Shown piece by piece: positions 45,313-56,422 of a stretch of 64,000 nucleotides of DNA. The position numbers were made by a program, and so were the translations under genes. Location: the NCBI GenBank assembly GCA_963691705.1, contig OY829539.1, positions 47,094,327 to 47,158,326 of the forward strand, given 5' to 3'. Within the stretch, counting starts at the first letter, position 1; each line of letters starts with the position of its first letter. The notes under the pieces were generated by a model, which made no database searches, had not been told where the DNA came from, and was given only the letters and a program-made list of their open reading frames with translations. The stretch comes from Viola odorata. Its lineage: Eukaryota > Streptophyta > Magnoliopsida > Malpighiales > Violaceae.

Positions 45313-46447
45313 ATGGCAAAGACTCGCCGTTCTGAGTCAAAATCCATCGATGAGAAGAAAATGGATACCACGGTCAGTGTTATTACCACGGAGGCCATTC
45401 TCCAGGAGCATTTGGCTACTCACGGTGCCGTTATTCCTGACGGTTGCCAAGCTGTTGTTGCCCCTAGGTCAGTTCGTTTAAACAGCGTTCTGACCGGCAA
45501 TCAAAGGGTGTTATATGCCCAGATGTTTCGCTACGGTTTCCGGCTCCCTATCGATTCTTTCGTCAAGGGTTTGCTTATTGCTGGCAATTTCAATCCTGCC
45601 CAGTTAGCCCCAAATGCATATTGCTGTGTTTATGCTTTTTTGGAACTCTGTAGATATAAGGGGATCACTTCCCCTTCTCTTTTGTTGCTTAGATCCCTTT
45701 TTAAATTGATGAAGTGCCGGGGTGTGATAACCATATCGCCTCGCTTTGACGATGATTCTCTCAAGTCTTTTACTTGGAAGTTGCTCCATATTGAGTCTTC
45801 TGTTGAGGCTTGGAAAAAAGAGTTCTTTCTGATAAATCTTCCTGACGCTCCTGGTCCCGAGTGGCGTTCTGGGTTCAACCAGGACGTCCAAGATGGCGTT
45901 TGGAGTCGACCAGGGACACTTCCCGCTCGTGAACAAGGATGGTTAGACACCTTACTCCAACTGGAGATCAGCGTTCATATTCGACTCACGGCCTGCAGAA
46001 TGGCCATTCAGGAGTGCGTTAGACGTGAGTATCGCGCTACCTTTCCCTTTCATCACTGATACTAACGCTGACGTTATTTTGTGATTTTGAAGCGACGGAT
46101 CCTGATTATAAACCCGAAAGCGTAAGAAGACGCTTAAGGAGAGCTCATAATAGAGAAGAAAAGGAAAAGCTCGATTCAGAGGCCACTGATAATCCTTCTG
46201 AGCTTCCGGCTACTTCCGCGAATCTCGCTCAAGTATCCTCCTCATCAGTTGGCGAAGGGGATACTGACATCCCTGAAGGTGTTCCCATCGTGACCGTTGC
46301 TGCTCCCTCGTCTTCTCAGGCTCCTAAGGCCATTGCCAGAGGAAAAAAGAAGAAAAGAACACGGAGTATCGCCACTCTTACTCCTTCTCCCGACGCTGCG
46401 GGTTCTTCTGAGGCACCACCTTCCCTCAACACTGCTACCGTAAGCGT

Positions 46448-46487
<40 letters not shown>

Positions 46488-47693
46488 GTGCGATATATTG
46501 TGCCTCAATATCTGTCGTCATTTGATCTATTTTTCTTTTTTCTCAATTTGTACTCCTTGCAGGAGGCCGTTGTAGTTACTGCTTCCGCTCCTTCAGGCGA
46601 TATGAATCTCACTTATGTGCTGAGGGGTTCCGCGAAGAGGGCCCGGATAGAAGGCGAGGATGAGAACATACCCTCCTCTAACATCGCGGGGGAAGGTGGT
46701 TTCGTTAACGTTCCTAATTCCGCAGTGGTTCCTCCAGGTGGACATTCCGCGGAAGTTTTGGGGAACCTAGGCGGTGCAGACCCCTTTGGTGCTTCACCCA
46801 GTTCCTTTGGTGGGCCTGTGCATCATTATTCCTCTTCTTTAGGCTATCAAGACGTCTTGCAGGACCTTTCGGGCTATCAGCCTCATGGTACCTTCCTGCC
46901 CCCGGGCAGTTCTTCTTCACAGGTTCGCGCCCCTAGTCCTCTGGCTCTCGTTCCCTCTAGCGTTCCTTGGCGGCAACGCTATAATGAAGTCGGAACCTCT
47001 TTCAATTTTATGGCGGATCTTTGTCCATTAAACGGGCTCGGCGAAGTGACCCATCAGGTTGAGTTGTTCGACTTCCGTACCCGTGGTTTGGCAGCCATCG
47101 GGGGCGATGGTTCAGATGAGGTTTCTGCCCTGCTGGCTTCTCAAATTCTGGCCTCATCTGCAGAACGGGAAACTTTCCTTTCCCTGGCGGAAGATGACCA
47201 AGTGAACTCCTTCCGTGCTAGCCTTTTCTCCAATATGATGAAATTTCACTACTGGGCGGAGGAGGTGAAGCATCGGACTGTTTCCCTCCGTTCTGTTTCG
47301 GCGGAGCTGTCCAAGGAGCAAGATGAAAGGAAAAAGGTGTTGGCAGATCGTTCCAAGATACTGCTGGCTCACCACGATTTACAGAAACAGCATTCCGCTC
47401 TGGAAACAGCTTTGTCAGAGGAACGGGCCAAAGTGACTGCTTTGGAGAATGAGAAGTCCTCTTTAGAAAAGGAGAAGGCAGCTTTGGCGGAAGAGTCAGT
47501 CGATGTGGGCTGGTGGCATGCGGAACAGACCGCCCGTGTTCTAGTTAAGTGTTTCGAAGAAATTCATGGGGTGGATGCGTACAAGGGCGAAGATGTCGCG
47601 AAAGCCTTTCTACAGAGTTCTGCCCATATCAACGAGGCAGGCTATCGCCAAGCCAAGGCAGCGGGCTGGAAACGAAAAGACCCCGAGAGCTGA
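45313..47693 (+). CDS. Antisense unit iv of element D, three exons, transposon-type domain and coiled coil
   Basis: ATG 45313 (MAKTRRSESK). Exon 1 ends at 46024, followed by a 68-nt intron (GTGAGT...GAAG). Exon 2 is 46093-46439, followed by a 123-nt intron (GTAAGC...TTGCAG). Exon 3 is 46563-47693. The exons join in frame to 729 codons plus stop without any lesion. The N-terminal domain (MFRYGFRLPIDSF, NPAQLAPNAYCCVYAFLELC, ISPRFDD) matches unit iii and the copy in A. The middle is basic (KKKKRTRS) and Ser/Pro-rich. The C-terminal third is a coiled coil (about 47290-47500). The shared phase-1 intron after the ECV codons shows that iii and iv are tandem duplicates. Antisense extra genes are known in the Tat lineage, but their role is unknown. 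Confidence 0.75.
46449..46486 (+). repeat. 38-base T run in intron 2 of unit iv
   Basis: Lies 9 nt after the donor site, so it cannot be the polypyrimidine tract of the acceptor (about 75 nt further on). The intron is 123 nt, a multiple of three, and has no stop in frame. Confidence 0.9.
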
Positions 47694-48790
47694 TGTGTCG
47701 CGATATTTTGCCGTTCCCTCCAGCGATCAAATATCGCTTGGCTTTTGTCTTTGCAGCATAAATATTTTGAACATTGAATCTTTGTAAATCCTTGAGATGC
47801 CTTTAATATTTCTAGACAATCCCTTTATCGATATTCCTCTTTTATTTTTCTCATCGCGAGACTTCTCTCGTCACTGAGGTTGCCTTATCCTCACGGTGCG
47901 TTTACTTTCTTGAGCAGATCCTTGGTATTTATACCAAGATGACCAAGATCTATGTCGGGTTGGCCTTTCGATAAGCCTATCGGTATCATGACCACCGCTC
48001 CTTCCGCTGCTCAGAAGTATTCTGCACATTTCTAATTGTAGATTATCAGTAACAAAACGAGATTTGAGAGATAGTGATTACCCGTAGGAGCCTGTTCGCT
48101 GCCATCATTAGGCTTTATCACGGAACCCGTTTCGAATCGTGTTTTCCCTCAGCTCTATACTTCGCCAGGGATTACTCATCCGGTTACTAGCTGGAATTAC
48201 GCGATCCTTCACGTTTCCCTTATCTCTCGTTCGGCCTTTCTAAGTGCCTCATCTCGTGAGCTGTCGGATCGGGACGGCTATCACAAGGCTAGGGAATTTT
48301 CACTTTTATAGGCGTTGTCCTCTCGTTTAGAACCGTGTCCTTACTTAATGGTTTAGCTGCACCAGCCCGACCATTAAGATAGGATTCTTGTTTCTAAACA
48401 GAGTTTCTAACTCTTTGGGGCGTGTCTTGTCTTGATGTACCGTCTCCACGAGATCGGTTATCATTAAAGAACTTTTCACTCCCAAAGATACCGGGCAGTG
48501 CCCTCACTTAGTGAGCCATCTGATCAAGATCGGTCATCACAAGGATAGGACTTTTCACCCCCGGGGGCGTCAAGGATCTTTCAATCCGACGCTAATCAAG
48601 GATACACTGGGGTCGTGCCCTCACTTAGTGGGCCATCTGATCAAGACCGACCATCACAAGGATATGACTTTTCACTCCCAGGGTACCCCCCCTTTTTACC
48701 TGCACAAAAGCAACCACAAACCCACGAAAACTCTCCTATTGAGCGTTAGCCACGGTTAGGGTCGTTATAATCCAAATAGTGCAGATAAAA
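47694..48790. other. Element D, stretch between antisense unit iv and the end of pol
   Basis: A convergent 3' region: unit iv ends from the left and gag-pol ends from the right. Besides the tandem repeat listed separately, no gene was seen. Confidence 0.6.
48498..48675. repeat. Short tandem repeat in element D, about 117-bp pitch
   Basis: GTGCCCTCACTTAGTG starts a roughly 60-bp block at 48498 and again at 48615, both continuing through CCATCTGATCAAGA to ACTTTTCAC. A more diverged third copy lies at about 48413-48480. Confidence 0.7.
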
Positions 48791-49696
48791 TTAAACTCTA
48801 GGATAATATAACTTCAAACGAGCGATATTCCAGGAGTTGGATAAGGGCATACCGTCAAGTGTCTCCAGGCGATAGGCCCCTCTTCCGACAACATGGGTTA
48901 CGCGATACGGTCCTTCCCAGTTAGGACTAAGCTTTCCCATACGTTGTCCGGTTGCTCGCCTGTCTCGGAGCACCAGGTCACCGTTTTTCAACAATCGCTC
49001 TTTGACCTGCCTGTTATGATAACGGGCCATTTTTCTTTTATAGTGTTGCGTTTTCAGTAGGACTTCTTCTCGAACCTCTGGTAACGCGTCCAGGTTAGCA
49101 CGTAACCGTTCCTCGTTCAGTTCCTCACGAAAGTGAGCCACCCGTAGGCTCATGGCCCCAATTTCCACTAGCGTAACGGCTTCAGTTCCAAAAGCCAAAG
49201 CGAAAGGCGTTTCTCCAGTGCTAACTTTTACGGTCATGCGGTATGCCCACATCACGTATGGCAATTCATCAGCCCACTTCTTCCTAGACCCCTCTAGGTT
49301 TTTCTTAATACCGCTGAGGATGCTCCTATTAGTTACCTCTGCCTGTCCGTTGGTTTGTGGGTGAGCCACGGAAGAGAATCTCTGCTCAATCCCGAATTCT
49401 GAGCATTGGTCTTTGAAGAATTGGCTGGTGAACTGGGTCCCGTTATCGCTGACAAGGATACGAGGTACCCCGAATCTCATGATGACTTGATGTTTGAAAA
49501 AACGCCATGTTTTTTCTGCCGTGATTGTGGCAACCGCTTCAGCTTCCGCCCACTTTGTAAAATAGTCCACAGCCACTATCACAAATTTCAGTTGGGACCT
49601 TGCCTTTGGAAATGGACCCAGGATGTCAATCCCCCATTTGGCAAAAGGACAAGGGGCGATGATTTCCGATATTTCCGTGGCTGGACGTCGAGGAAT
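48791..49696 (-). CDS. Tat integrase core and C-terminus (after the frameshift)
   Basis: This frame continues the integrase. WGIDILGPFPK supplies the first Asp, SDNGTQF the second and NGQAEVTNR the Glu, all intact. A typical GPYRV end and a C-terminus without a chromodomain follow. The frame is offset from the main pol frame by one missing base (A has GAGTTTGCTAAAATCCC where D has one base fewer). The stop is TAG at 48793-48791. Confidence 0.88.
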   Translation of the reverse strand: MPRRPATEISEIIAPCPFAKWGIDILGPFPKARSQLKFVIVAVDYFTKWAEAEAVATITAEKTWRFFKHQVIMRFGVPRILVSDNGTQFTSQFFKDQCSEFGIEQRFSSVAHPQTNGQAEVTNRSILSGIKKNLEGSRKKWADELPYVMWAYRMTVKVSTGETPFALAFGTEAVTLVEIGAMSLRVAHFREELNEERLRANLDALPEVREEVLLKTQHYKRKMARYHNRQVKERLLKNGDLVLRDRRATGQRMGKLSPNWEGPYRVTHVVGRGAYRLETLDGMPLSNSWNIARLKLYYPRV

Positions 49697-52600
49697 TCTA
49701 GAAATTCCTGACATTTGGGGCAAGCTTGTACATAATCGTGGCAATCCCTTCGTATGGTGGGCCAGTAGAATCCTGATATGAAAACTTGTGCCGCCATGGT
49801 GCCGCCTGACGCGTGCATTCCGCATATCCCTTCGTGGATTTCGCGTAAGGTATGAAGGCCCTCTTGTTCGGTTATACATTTGGCGGCGGGGTGAGAAAAA
49901 CATCTTCGAATTAGATCCCCGTTATAGTACGTGCAACGAGCAGCCTGTCTTAGCACTTTCATCTTTTCAGCGTTACCGTCAGGCAGCTCTTCGTGCATCA
50001 GGTATTTTATTACCGGAATCCGCCAATCATTCTCGAGCTCATTCACACACAAAGAGGCTTGTTCCTCCATGAAGGACGGCACCGATAGCTCACGATAATA
50101 CACATCTTTAGGTATAGATGCTTCAGGACTCGCGGCCAGCTTGGCAAGGTAATCGGCTTCAGCATTTTCCTCTCGGGGAACGTGCTCGAAGCTGACTTGC
50201 ATGCCCTCTTTCTTTATTTCCACTAGTTCTCGCGTTACCTTAGAGAGGTATTGCACCATAATAGGTTCTCGAGCCTGAGAGTGTCCTGAGACCTGGTCAA
50301 TTATCAGTTTGGAGTCTCCACAAATTTTTAGACGCAGATCTCCTGTTTGGCCGGTATCGCGCCTTCCCTTGGAAGAAAACTCTCTTCCTATTCTGAGTCC
50401 AGCTAGCAACGCCTCATATTCGGCTGCGTTATTGGACAAAGGCTGCAAGATTCGAATAGCATACCGTATATGCATATCGTGCGGCCCGTTTATGAAGACT
50501 CCGGCCCCCGCCAGTTCTTGGTTTTTGGCTCCGTCCACATGAACGATCCAAAGATCCGTATATGTTTCTGGGAACGGGAGATCCATATCGTTCCATTCCG
50601 CTTCAGGTACACCACTCAAAGGGTCCTCTGTGAAAGTACACTCCGCTATAAAATCAGCAAGGACCTGAGCCTTTACGGATGGCCGGGACTGGTACCTCAA
50701 ACCATATTGTTCGAGTTCTAGGGCCCAGATCAGCATTCTTCCTGAAGATTCAGGCTTTCGAAATATCCTCTTCAAGGGTTGGTCTGTAAGTACAACGATA
50801 GGATAAGACTGGAAGTATCGGTCCATCTTGCGGGCGGCTTGTATAAGGGCGAACGCTATTTTCTCAATACGAGCATATCGCAGTTCCGCGTCCTTTAAGA
50901 CATGACTCACGAAGTAAACTGGGCGATGAGTGTGGTTATCGTCACGAACAAGGACGGCGCTGACCACTTCGTCCGCCGCGCCGAAGTACAAGTACAGGGT
51001 ATCGCCGGACTCGGGCCTTGTCAATAATAAATCAGATGATAAATAGTCCTTTAAGTCCACAAATGCTTGCTCACATTCTGGGGTCCACCCGAACGTGGCT
51101 TTCCGTCGTATGACTTTGAAAAAAGGGAGGCACTTTTCTCCTTGCTTGGAGACGAATCGTCCCAGAGCGATAACGCGCCCCGTTAGCCTTTGCACTTCCT
51201 TAACGGTTCTCGGCGATATCATATCATGTATAGCTTTAACCTTGGAAGGATTAGGCTGGATACCTTTCTGGCTAACTACGTAGCCCAAGAACTTACCCGT
51301 CTGGAATGCAAACATGCACTTCCGGGGGTTTAGCTTCATGCGATACCTTTTCATCACATCAAAAACTTCCTTTAGATCCTGCAGGTGATCATGAAAATTC
51401 GCACTCTTCACCAGTATGTCGTCAACATATGCTTCCACATTTCTCCCTATTTGTTCCTCAAAAATCTTATTTGCCATTCGCTGAAACGTAGCCCCCGCGT
51501 TCTTTAGTCCAAATGGCATCGCTGTGTAACAATACGTGGCTTTAGGAGTAAGGAAGGCGGTCTTCTCCTCATCCTCTAGGGCCATAGGGATTTGATGATA
51601 TCCGAAATTGGCGTCCAATGAGCTTAGATATGCGTACCCAGCGGTTTGATCAACCAACTGATCTATGCGAGGAAGCGGGTAGCAATCCTTAGGACAAGCA
51701 TCGTTCAAATCGGTGAAGTCAATGCACATACGCCAGTCTCCATTGGGTTTAGGAACAAGAACCGGGTTGGCTAGCCAAGTGGGATACTGTACTTCGCGAA
51801 TGAAACCCGCGTCAAGGAGCTTCACAACCTCCTTTTCCACAGCCGACGCTTTTTCGGTGGAGAACGCCCGTCGTTTTTGCTGAACTGACTTGGCGTCAGG
51901 GTCAACGTTAAGCCTGTGCTCGGCTATTTCTCGTGATATACCTGGCATATCGGCGGGCTTCCATGCGAAATTTCCTTGGCATTTGTTCAGCAGCCGTGCC
52001 AGTTGAAGATTTTCCGCTGGGCTGAGCTTATCGCTGACCAGGAAGCTGGCTCCCTCTTTGCCTATCACTGATACGGGTACCATCTTGTCAAGGGGTTGAG
52101 CGCGCTTTTCATCACCCTGCTCGTAGGGGTCTGTCGCTATACACACGTATCTATCGCAGCTCGTCTGAGTCATGAGCGAATAGCATTCTGCCGCCAGTTT
52201 CTGATCACCTTTTATCGATACCACCCCGTCCCAGGAGGGGTATTTCATCTTTAGATGTTTTTGTGATATCGCCGCTCCGAAGCGATTGAGGAAAGGCCGT
52301 CCGAGTATGACGTTATAGGGCAGATTCAGATCCACAACAAGGAACAACAAATTCTCTGACCGTTTGTAAGTGTCTTCTCGGAAGTATACGGGTAAGGTGA
52401 TTACTCCCGTAACAGGGATAGGGGTCCCATCCACTCCGACTATGGGTCTCTTACTAGGCGTTAACTCATCGTGGGGGCGTTTCATAAGGTTGTAAGCTTC
52501 CAGCGAAAAAAGGTTCACGGCACTCCTGTTGTCCACAAGAGTCCTTCTTATACCATGACTGGCGATGACAGGTGTGACTACCAAGGCGTCATTATGGGGA

Positions 52601-53850
52601 TAGATAACGCCTTTTTCATCCTCTTCTGAAAAGGATAAGATCATGCGATCAAGTATGTCTATCGCTCCACCTTTCTTTGTCATGCCGTCTCGCGTACGCT
52701 TTTCCCCTTTCGCCACCATCGACTGTTCTGATTCATCTGCGTAGGGGATCCCTCCCGCTATGATATTGATTATGGGGATGTCGTCGCCATCTATCGCGAA
52801 GGTTTCCCCACCCTTTCCTTTGGGAGCGTTATCCGGCTGTGGGACTGGAGGGGGCCTTGGTCGTTCGTCTGCCGCTCTTCTTATCGGATTGTTTCGGGCA
52901 TCTTCCCTTACTTGAGTCGCAAATTCTCCCAGATATCCTTCCTCCACCAAGCGTTCTATCGCCCACTTTAATTCTCTGCAAGCCTCGGTGGAATGTCCTC
53001 TGGCTTTATGGAATTTACAGTAAGCGTTTTCTCTTCTGCCTAAAAGCACTCCAGGTTTCGTGGGTGCAGGATAACAGATAGGAAGATCTCGCTGTTCCGC
53101 TATCGCCAAGATCTCCGCTCTTGGTACATTCAAGGAGGGAAAATCCGGATCATACGCCCGATTTTTGTTAGCGTTCCCTTGACGCTGATGAGGGGAACTA
53201 CCTTGTTTTCCTTTCGAGGAATTTCCTTTTTGCTTATCGTAGGTCTTTGGGATGTAATCTTTCCGTCGAGCGTAATCATCAGTGTAATGATCATCAACCA
53301 GAGGATTTGCGGGGGCGGCAGGGATGTGAGGTGCCCCAGGCGGCATATTAAATGTTCTATTTCTATTTTCTTCTTCTTCCATTTTCGCATAATTATGGGC
53401 TTTAAGTCTTAGTGCGTCCAAGGATATTGGAGGATCCACCATCAATGCATCTTTCAGTTTTCCATAATGGCAGTTTCTTTTCAGAGCTTCTATGGCGAAA
53501 TCAACGGTAATGCCCGGCGTTAATGACATTTCCAGATCGAATCGGCTGAGAAATTCTTTCAATGTCTCTTGGGGCTTCCGCTGTATGTCAAATAACGCTG
53601 CGGCAGATTTCCGAATTGGAATTGCTGTACTAAATCTGCTCCGAAATTTGGATTCCAACTGTGCGAAATTACTAATGGATCCGCCAGGAAGACCTTCAAA
53701 CCAAAGACGAGCAACTCCCGATAAGGTCATAACAAATATCTGACATAAAGCCGCATCACTGTGGGTTTGAAACTGGACGAAATCCTTCACTTTGTTGATG
53801 TGCGAAATAGGATCTTTAGTACCATCATAAGTATCAGCGGGAAGCTTCAC
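49697..53850 (-). CDS. Tat Gag core, protease, reverse transcriptase, two RNase H, integrase start
   Basis: The long frame begins with the retrotransposon Gag domain (MTLSGVARLWFEGLPGGS) and a CKFHKARGHSTEAC finger-like motif. The protease motif reads VDNRSAVN (Arg codon at 52527-52525); element A has VDNGSAVN, so the active-site Gly is lost. Reverse transcriptase carries MCIDFTDLN, MPFGLKNAG and YVDD at residues 808-811. A gypsy RNase H follows (PVYFVSHVLKDAE...QPLKRIF). The second RNase H (VDGAKNQ...NNAAEYEALLAGL...GDSKLIIDQ) is the extra domain known from the Tat lineage. The integrase zinc region (H, H, CPKC) closes this part. One base is missing near 49690-49705, and the frame runs on into nonsense to 49588. 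Confidence 0.88.
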
Positions 53851-54660
53851 TCACCTGCTGACCCTGTGACGTCTTACACGACGACTGAAAGGGTGACCTG
53901 AGGTGTCGTCAAGAATCTCACACGCATGACGTGGGGGAGATATGTCTCCTTGTCGCCCTCCTTCCCTTGGTTCAGGTATATGATGTCGCCTGGGAGACCG
54001 ACTGCGACTCCTGGGAGAACGACTTCGATATCTTCTGCTACTGGATCTTTCACTGTACACGGGAGATAAACTCCTGTTTGTTCCTTCCCTCCGTCCGGCC
54101 CAACGGTTCCTCAACGCCTCAAGCTGCCTATCTTCCTGCAGAAGAAGTCTTTGCAGCATTTGTGGTACATAAGCCTCTACTCCTCCTTGAGTGAGCTGTA
54201 CATGACCAACCGGGGGATTTCCTGCGGATAAAGGCACTTGGGGGTTCTCTGGAAACAACGGGGGCAGAGGTTGATCAGCAACAATAGATGGTGTGAACAT
54301 GACACGAGGAGGAACGCTAGATCCAGAAGCACCAGGCGTGACTCTAGTGGCCATTTCAGTCAAATATTCCAAGCGGGAACGAAGGGCCGCTATTTCCATA
54401 GCAAAGGGATTTTCATTGTTAAGCACAGATCCTTCCAAAAGAGGAGTATAAAGATCAGATCCCACCGTCTGTGATGAAGAAATGACCGTCTGTGAGGAGA
54501 TAGATCCTCCGGCGATCCCAACCGAGAGGTCCAGAGGTCCCGAGATAGTCGATTGCGTCGTCATAGAGAGGCCAGCAGTAGCAAAAGGAAATAACCGCCT
54601 GCGAGTTGAGAAAGGAATATTAGAAAATGTAGACCGGTCTGGCTCCGATCTGGCTGTCAT
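53851..54660 (-). CDS. Tat Gag, N-terminal part
   Basis: The first ATG in frame is 54660 (MTARSEPDRS). The region is Ser/Pro-rich and ends in an Arg/Ser-rich segment (RRYRSRSPRSRSRSPRR), probably nucleic-acid binding. A TGA at 53853-53851 ends it, and the same frame resumes at once with the core Gag domain (VKLPADTYDG). Element A has a sense codon at this point, so the TGA is best read as a point mutation, probably CGA to TGA. Confidence 0.8.
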   Translation of the reverse strand: MTARSEPDRSTFSNIPFSTRRRLFPFATAGLSMTTQSTISGPLDLSVGIAGGSISSQTVISSSQTVGSDLYTPLLEGSVLNNENPFAMEIAALRSRLEYLTEMATRVTPGASGSSVPPRVMFTPSIVADQPLPPLFPENPQVPLSAGNPPVGHVQLTQGGVEAYVPQMLQRLLLQEDRQLEALRNRWAGRREGTNRSLSPVYSERSSSRRYRSRSPRSRSRSPRRHHIPEPREGGRQGDISPPRHACEILDDTSGHPFSRRVRRHRVSR

Positions 54661-54724
54661 AACCGTTCCGATCTCCCAACTAAACGGAGCTTGGCTATTA
54701 AGGACGCTCACTTAATACACCAAA

Positions 54725-54743
54725 GCTCTCAATGAAAGCACCA
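54725..54743 (-). promoter_or_regulatory. Primer binding site of element D
   Basis: Minus strand TGGTGCTTTCATTGAGAGC lies 2 nt after the LTR and matches the site in A. Confidence 0.7.
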
Positions 54744-54745
54744 TT

Positions 54746-55275
54746 TGATAAGATCCGAGATCTTTTCTGGTCGGAAACGGCTGCTGCAGCTAGTCGGATG
54801 GGAAGCGATCGGCGTCGGAGGTACCTGCAAAGCGCCGGAGGGGGACTCCGGCGTAGACACTCCGATGCTTAAGTCAGTTCGAGTTTTCAGAATGGTAGAG
54901 GTTCTCCAAGATGATCTCCATCTTACTTTCTGTTTGGAATTCGTGGGGGTATTTATAGGCTTAAGATGGCGATACCTTACAGCGATAGGGGTAGGCAACG
55001 TTTGTAACCATCGCTTCGGGCGATATCAGTTCCGTCATTGGGGCGATAATCATGTAGGGTCTATCGGGAGCGATATCCTCCTTGGTCCCCTAGGATGGGA
55101 TGACGTCGTGCGCATAAAGGTGCGTGAGATCCCCCCCCCCGCTGAAGTCGACCATCCTAGGAAATTTCCGCTGGCCCAGGCGATAGGTTGGCATTTCAGG
55201 GAAGCGTATAGAAACTTGTCCGGGATTGATGCCGTGGCCCCAATGTTGCCGTCAGGAGCATTCCAATTGTTATCA
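54746..55275 (-). repeat. 5' LTR of element D
   Basis: 530 bp. TATAAATA on the minus strand at 54957-54950 is the likely promoter box. Contains GCGATATC twice and other GCGATA words. Confidence 0.92.
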
Positions 55276-56422
55276 GTCTTCGCATCAAATTGTTCTCTCT
55301 CATTTTTTTCCTGTTCTATTTTTCCTTCTTGACCCCGAATCCCTTCTTTCCTCTCCAATTCTAACCATTCGAATTTTCCTTGATCTTTCTCTTGGCAGGT
55401 GAGCAATGTTGTTGGGAGCACCATCGAGGGCTAGAGAAGACAAATAAAGTAGCAAAAGCAAAGTGTGGGGATCCCCCAAATTCAAGACCCCGAATGCTGG
55501 CACGAATTCAAGACCTCAAAGCTAATTTCAAGGGCAGACCAGAACGAAAAATCACTTCCCATCCACAGCAAAACACAAGTGTGGGGAAGTGAAATCAGAA
55601 TATCCAGCCCCCGAAGGACAAGGTCTCAATCCTCGAACAATCCACGTCTCTCTCTCTCTCTCTCGAAAAAAAAGAGAAAAAGAAAAAAAAAAAGAAAAAA
55701 AAAAGATAAAAGAGAGAGAGAAGAGAGCAAGTCCGAATCATGAAAAAGAAGAAGAGGAAAATCAGCAGCTAGCATCCGTTCAAGGTCCCGAACCTCAGTC
55801 CCGAACGAAATGAGCAAAGATCCCCCTCGAAGAAGAAGAAACTAGTCTAGCTTTCGCCCTCAGCAACATTGTCTCACCATCTTGATTCTTTCCTGCCAAG
55901 GGAGTATTCCAGGTTTGAGTTGGTTTAACCACCCCCTCATTTCTTTTCCTATCTTCTCCTCTTCTCCATTTCTTCCCTCTCATTATGCTTCTCCCATCTC
56001 CTCTTATTATTTATTTTCCTTGTTTTCCCTTCTTGCCCCCGATGCGAAGTCTTTTGATTGCTAGACTGACTATGTGTGTGTCTAATGTACTCGGATTGAT
56101 ATGCAAATTTGGTTGTGTGCTGCGTTGTATGCATAATTGAGTGTCTAAACACCTAACCCTGTTCACGAGTGTGAGTGCAAACACCGATCCATGTGAGGAC
56201 TGCTGGTGAATAGGCTGATGTGGAAAGTCTCTTCTTAAGGGTTGTTATCCTTCTGATTTGATGCAGGTGTGTCTAGGCAGAGTTTGTTTTCATTCGGGGT
56301 CCCGAATGTTGAAAAGCATGCTTATTCTCTGTGCTATGGTTTGGTGTGTCTGTTCTGTTTTGGGGACTGTTTTAAATTTTGTGAATGCTCGAGGGCGAGC
56401 ATTGGGCAGTGTGGGGATTATT
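55276..56422 (+). other. Element B, 3' untranslated part after D, with polypurine tract
   Basis: Starts with the second GTCTT copy and matches the E sequence at 61260 downward, confirming continuity. It includes a CT microsatellite (55647-55664) and an A/AG-rich run (55665-55735). It ends in AGTGTGGGGATTATT (56408-56422), the polypurine tract before the 3' LTR. No gene was seen. Confidence 0.8.

Larger units (their letters stand above)
39385..55275 (-). mobile_element. Element D: 15.9-kb Tat-lineage Ty3/gypsy element with antisense genes
   Basis: LTRs at 39385-39911 and 54746-55275 share TGATAA...TTATCA ends. TSD is GTCTT (39380-39384 and 55276-55280). On the minus strand it has a primer site, Gag, then protease, reverse transcriptase, two RNase H domains and integrase without a chromodomain, which is the Tat plan. 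Between integrase and the 3' LTR lie nearly 9 kb with four gene-like units on the opposite strand. The LTRs differ by about seven C/T changes and a C-run length (about 1.3%), so D is fairly young. It sits in the 3' untranslated part of Athila B. Confidence 0.93.

Noticed and set aside
53851..53853. Programmed stop readthrough between Gag parts of element D
   Set aside because: The related element A has a sense codon at this site, so a point mutation is the simpler reading. Kept open as a test in the findings.
55589..55813. Lys/Glu-rich open frames over the CT and A/AG-rich tract
   Set aside because: They are products of low-complexity DNA in the 3' untranslated part of B and are not conserved in E.
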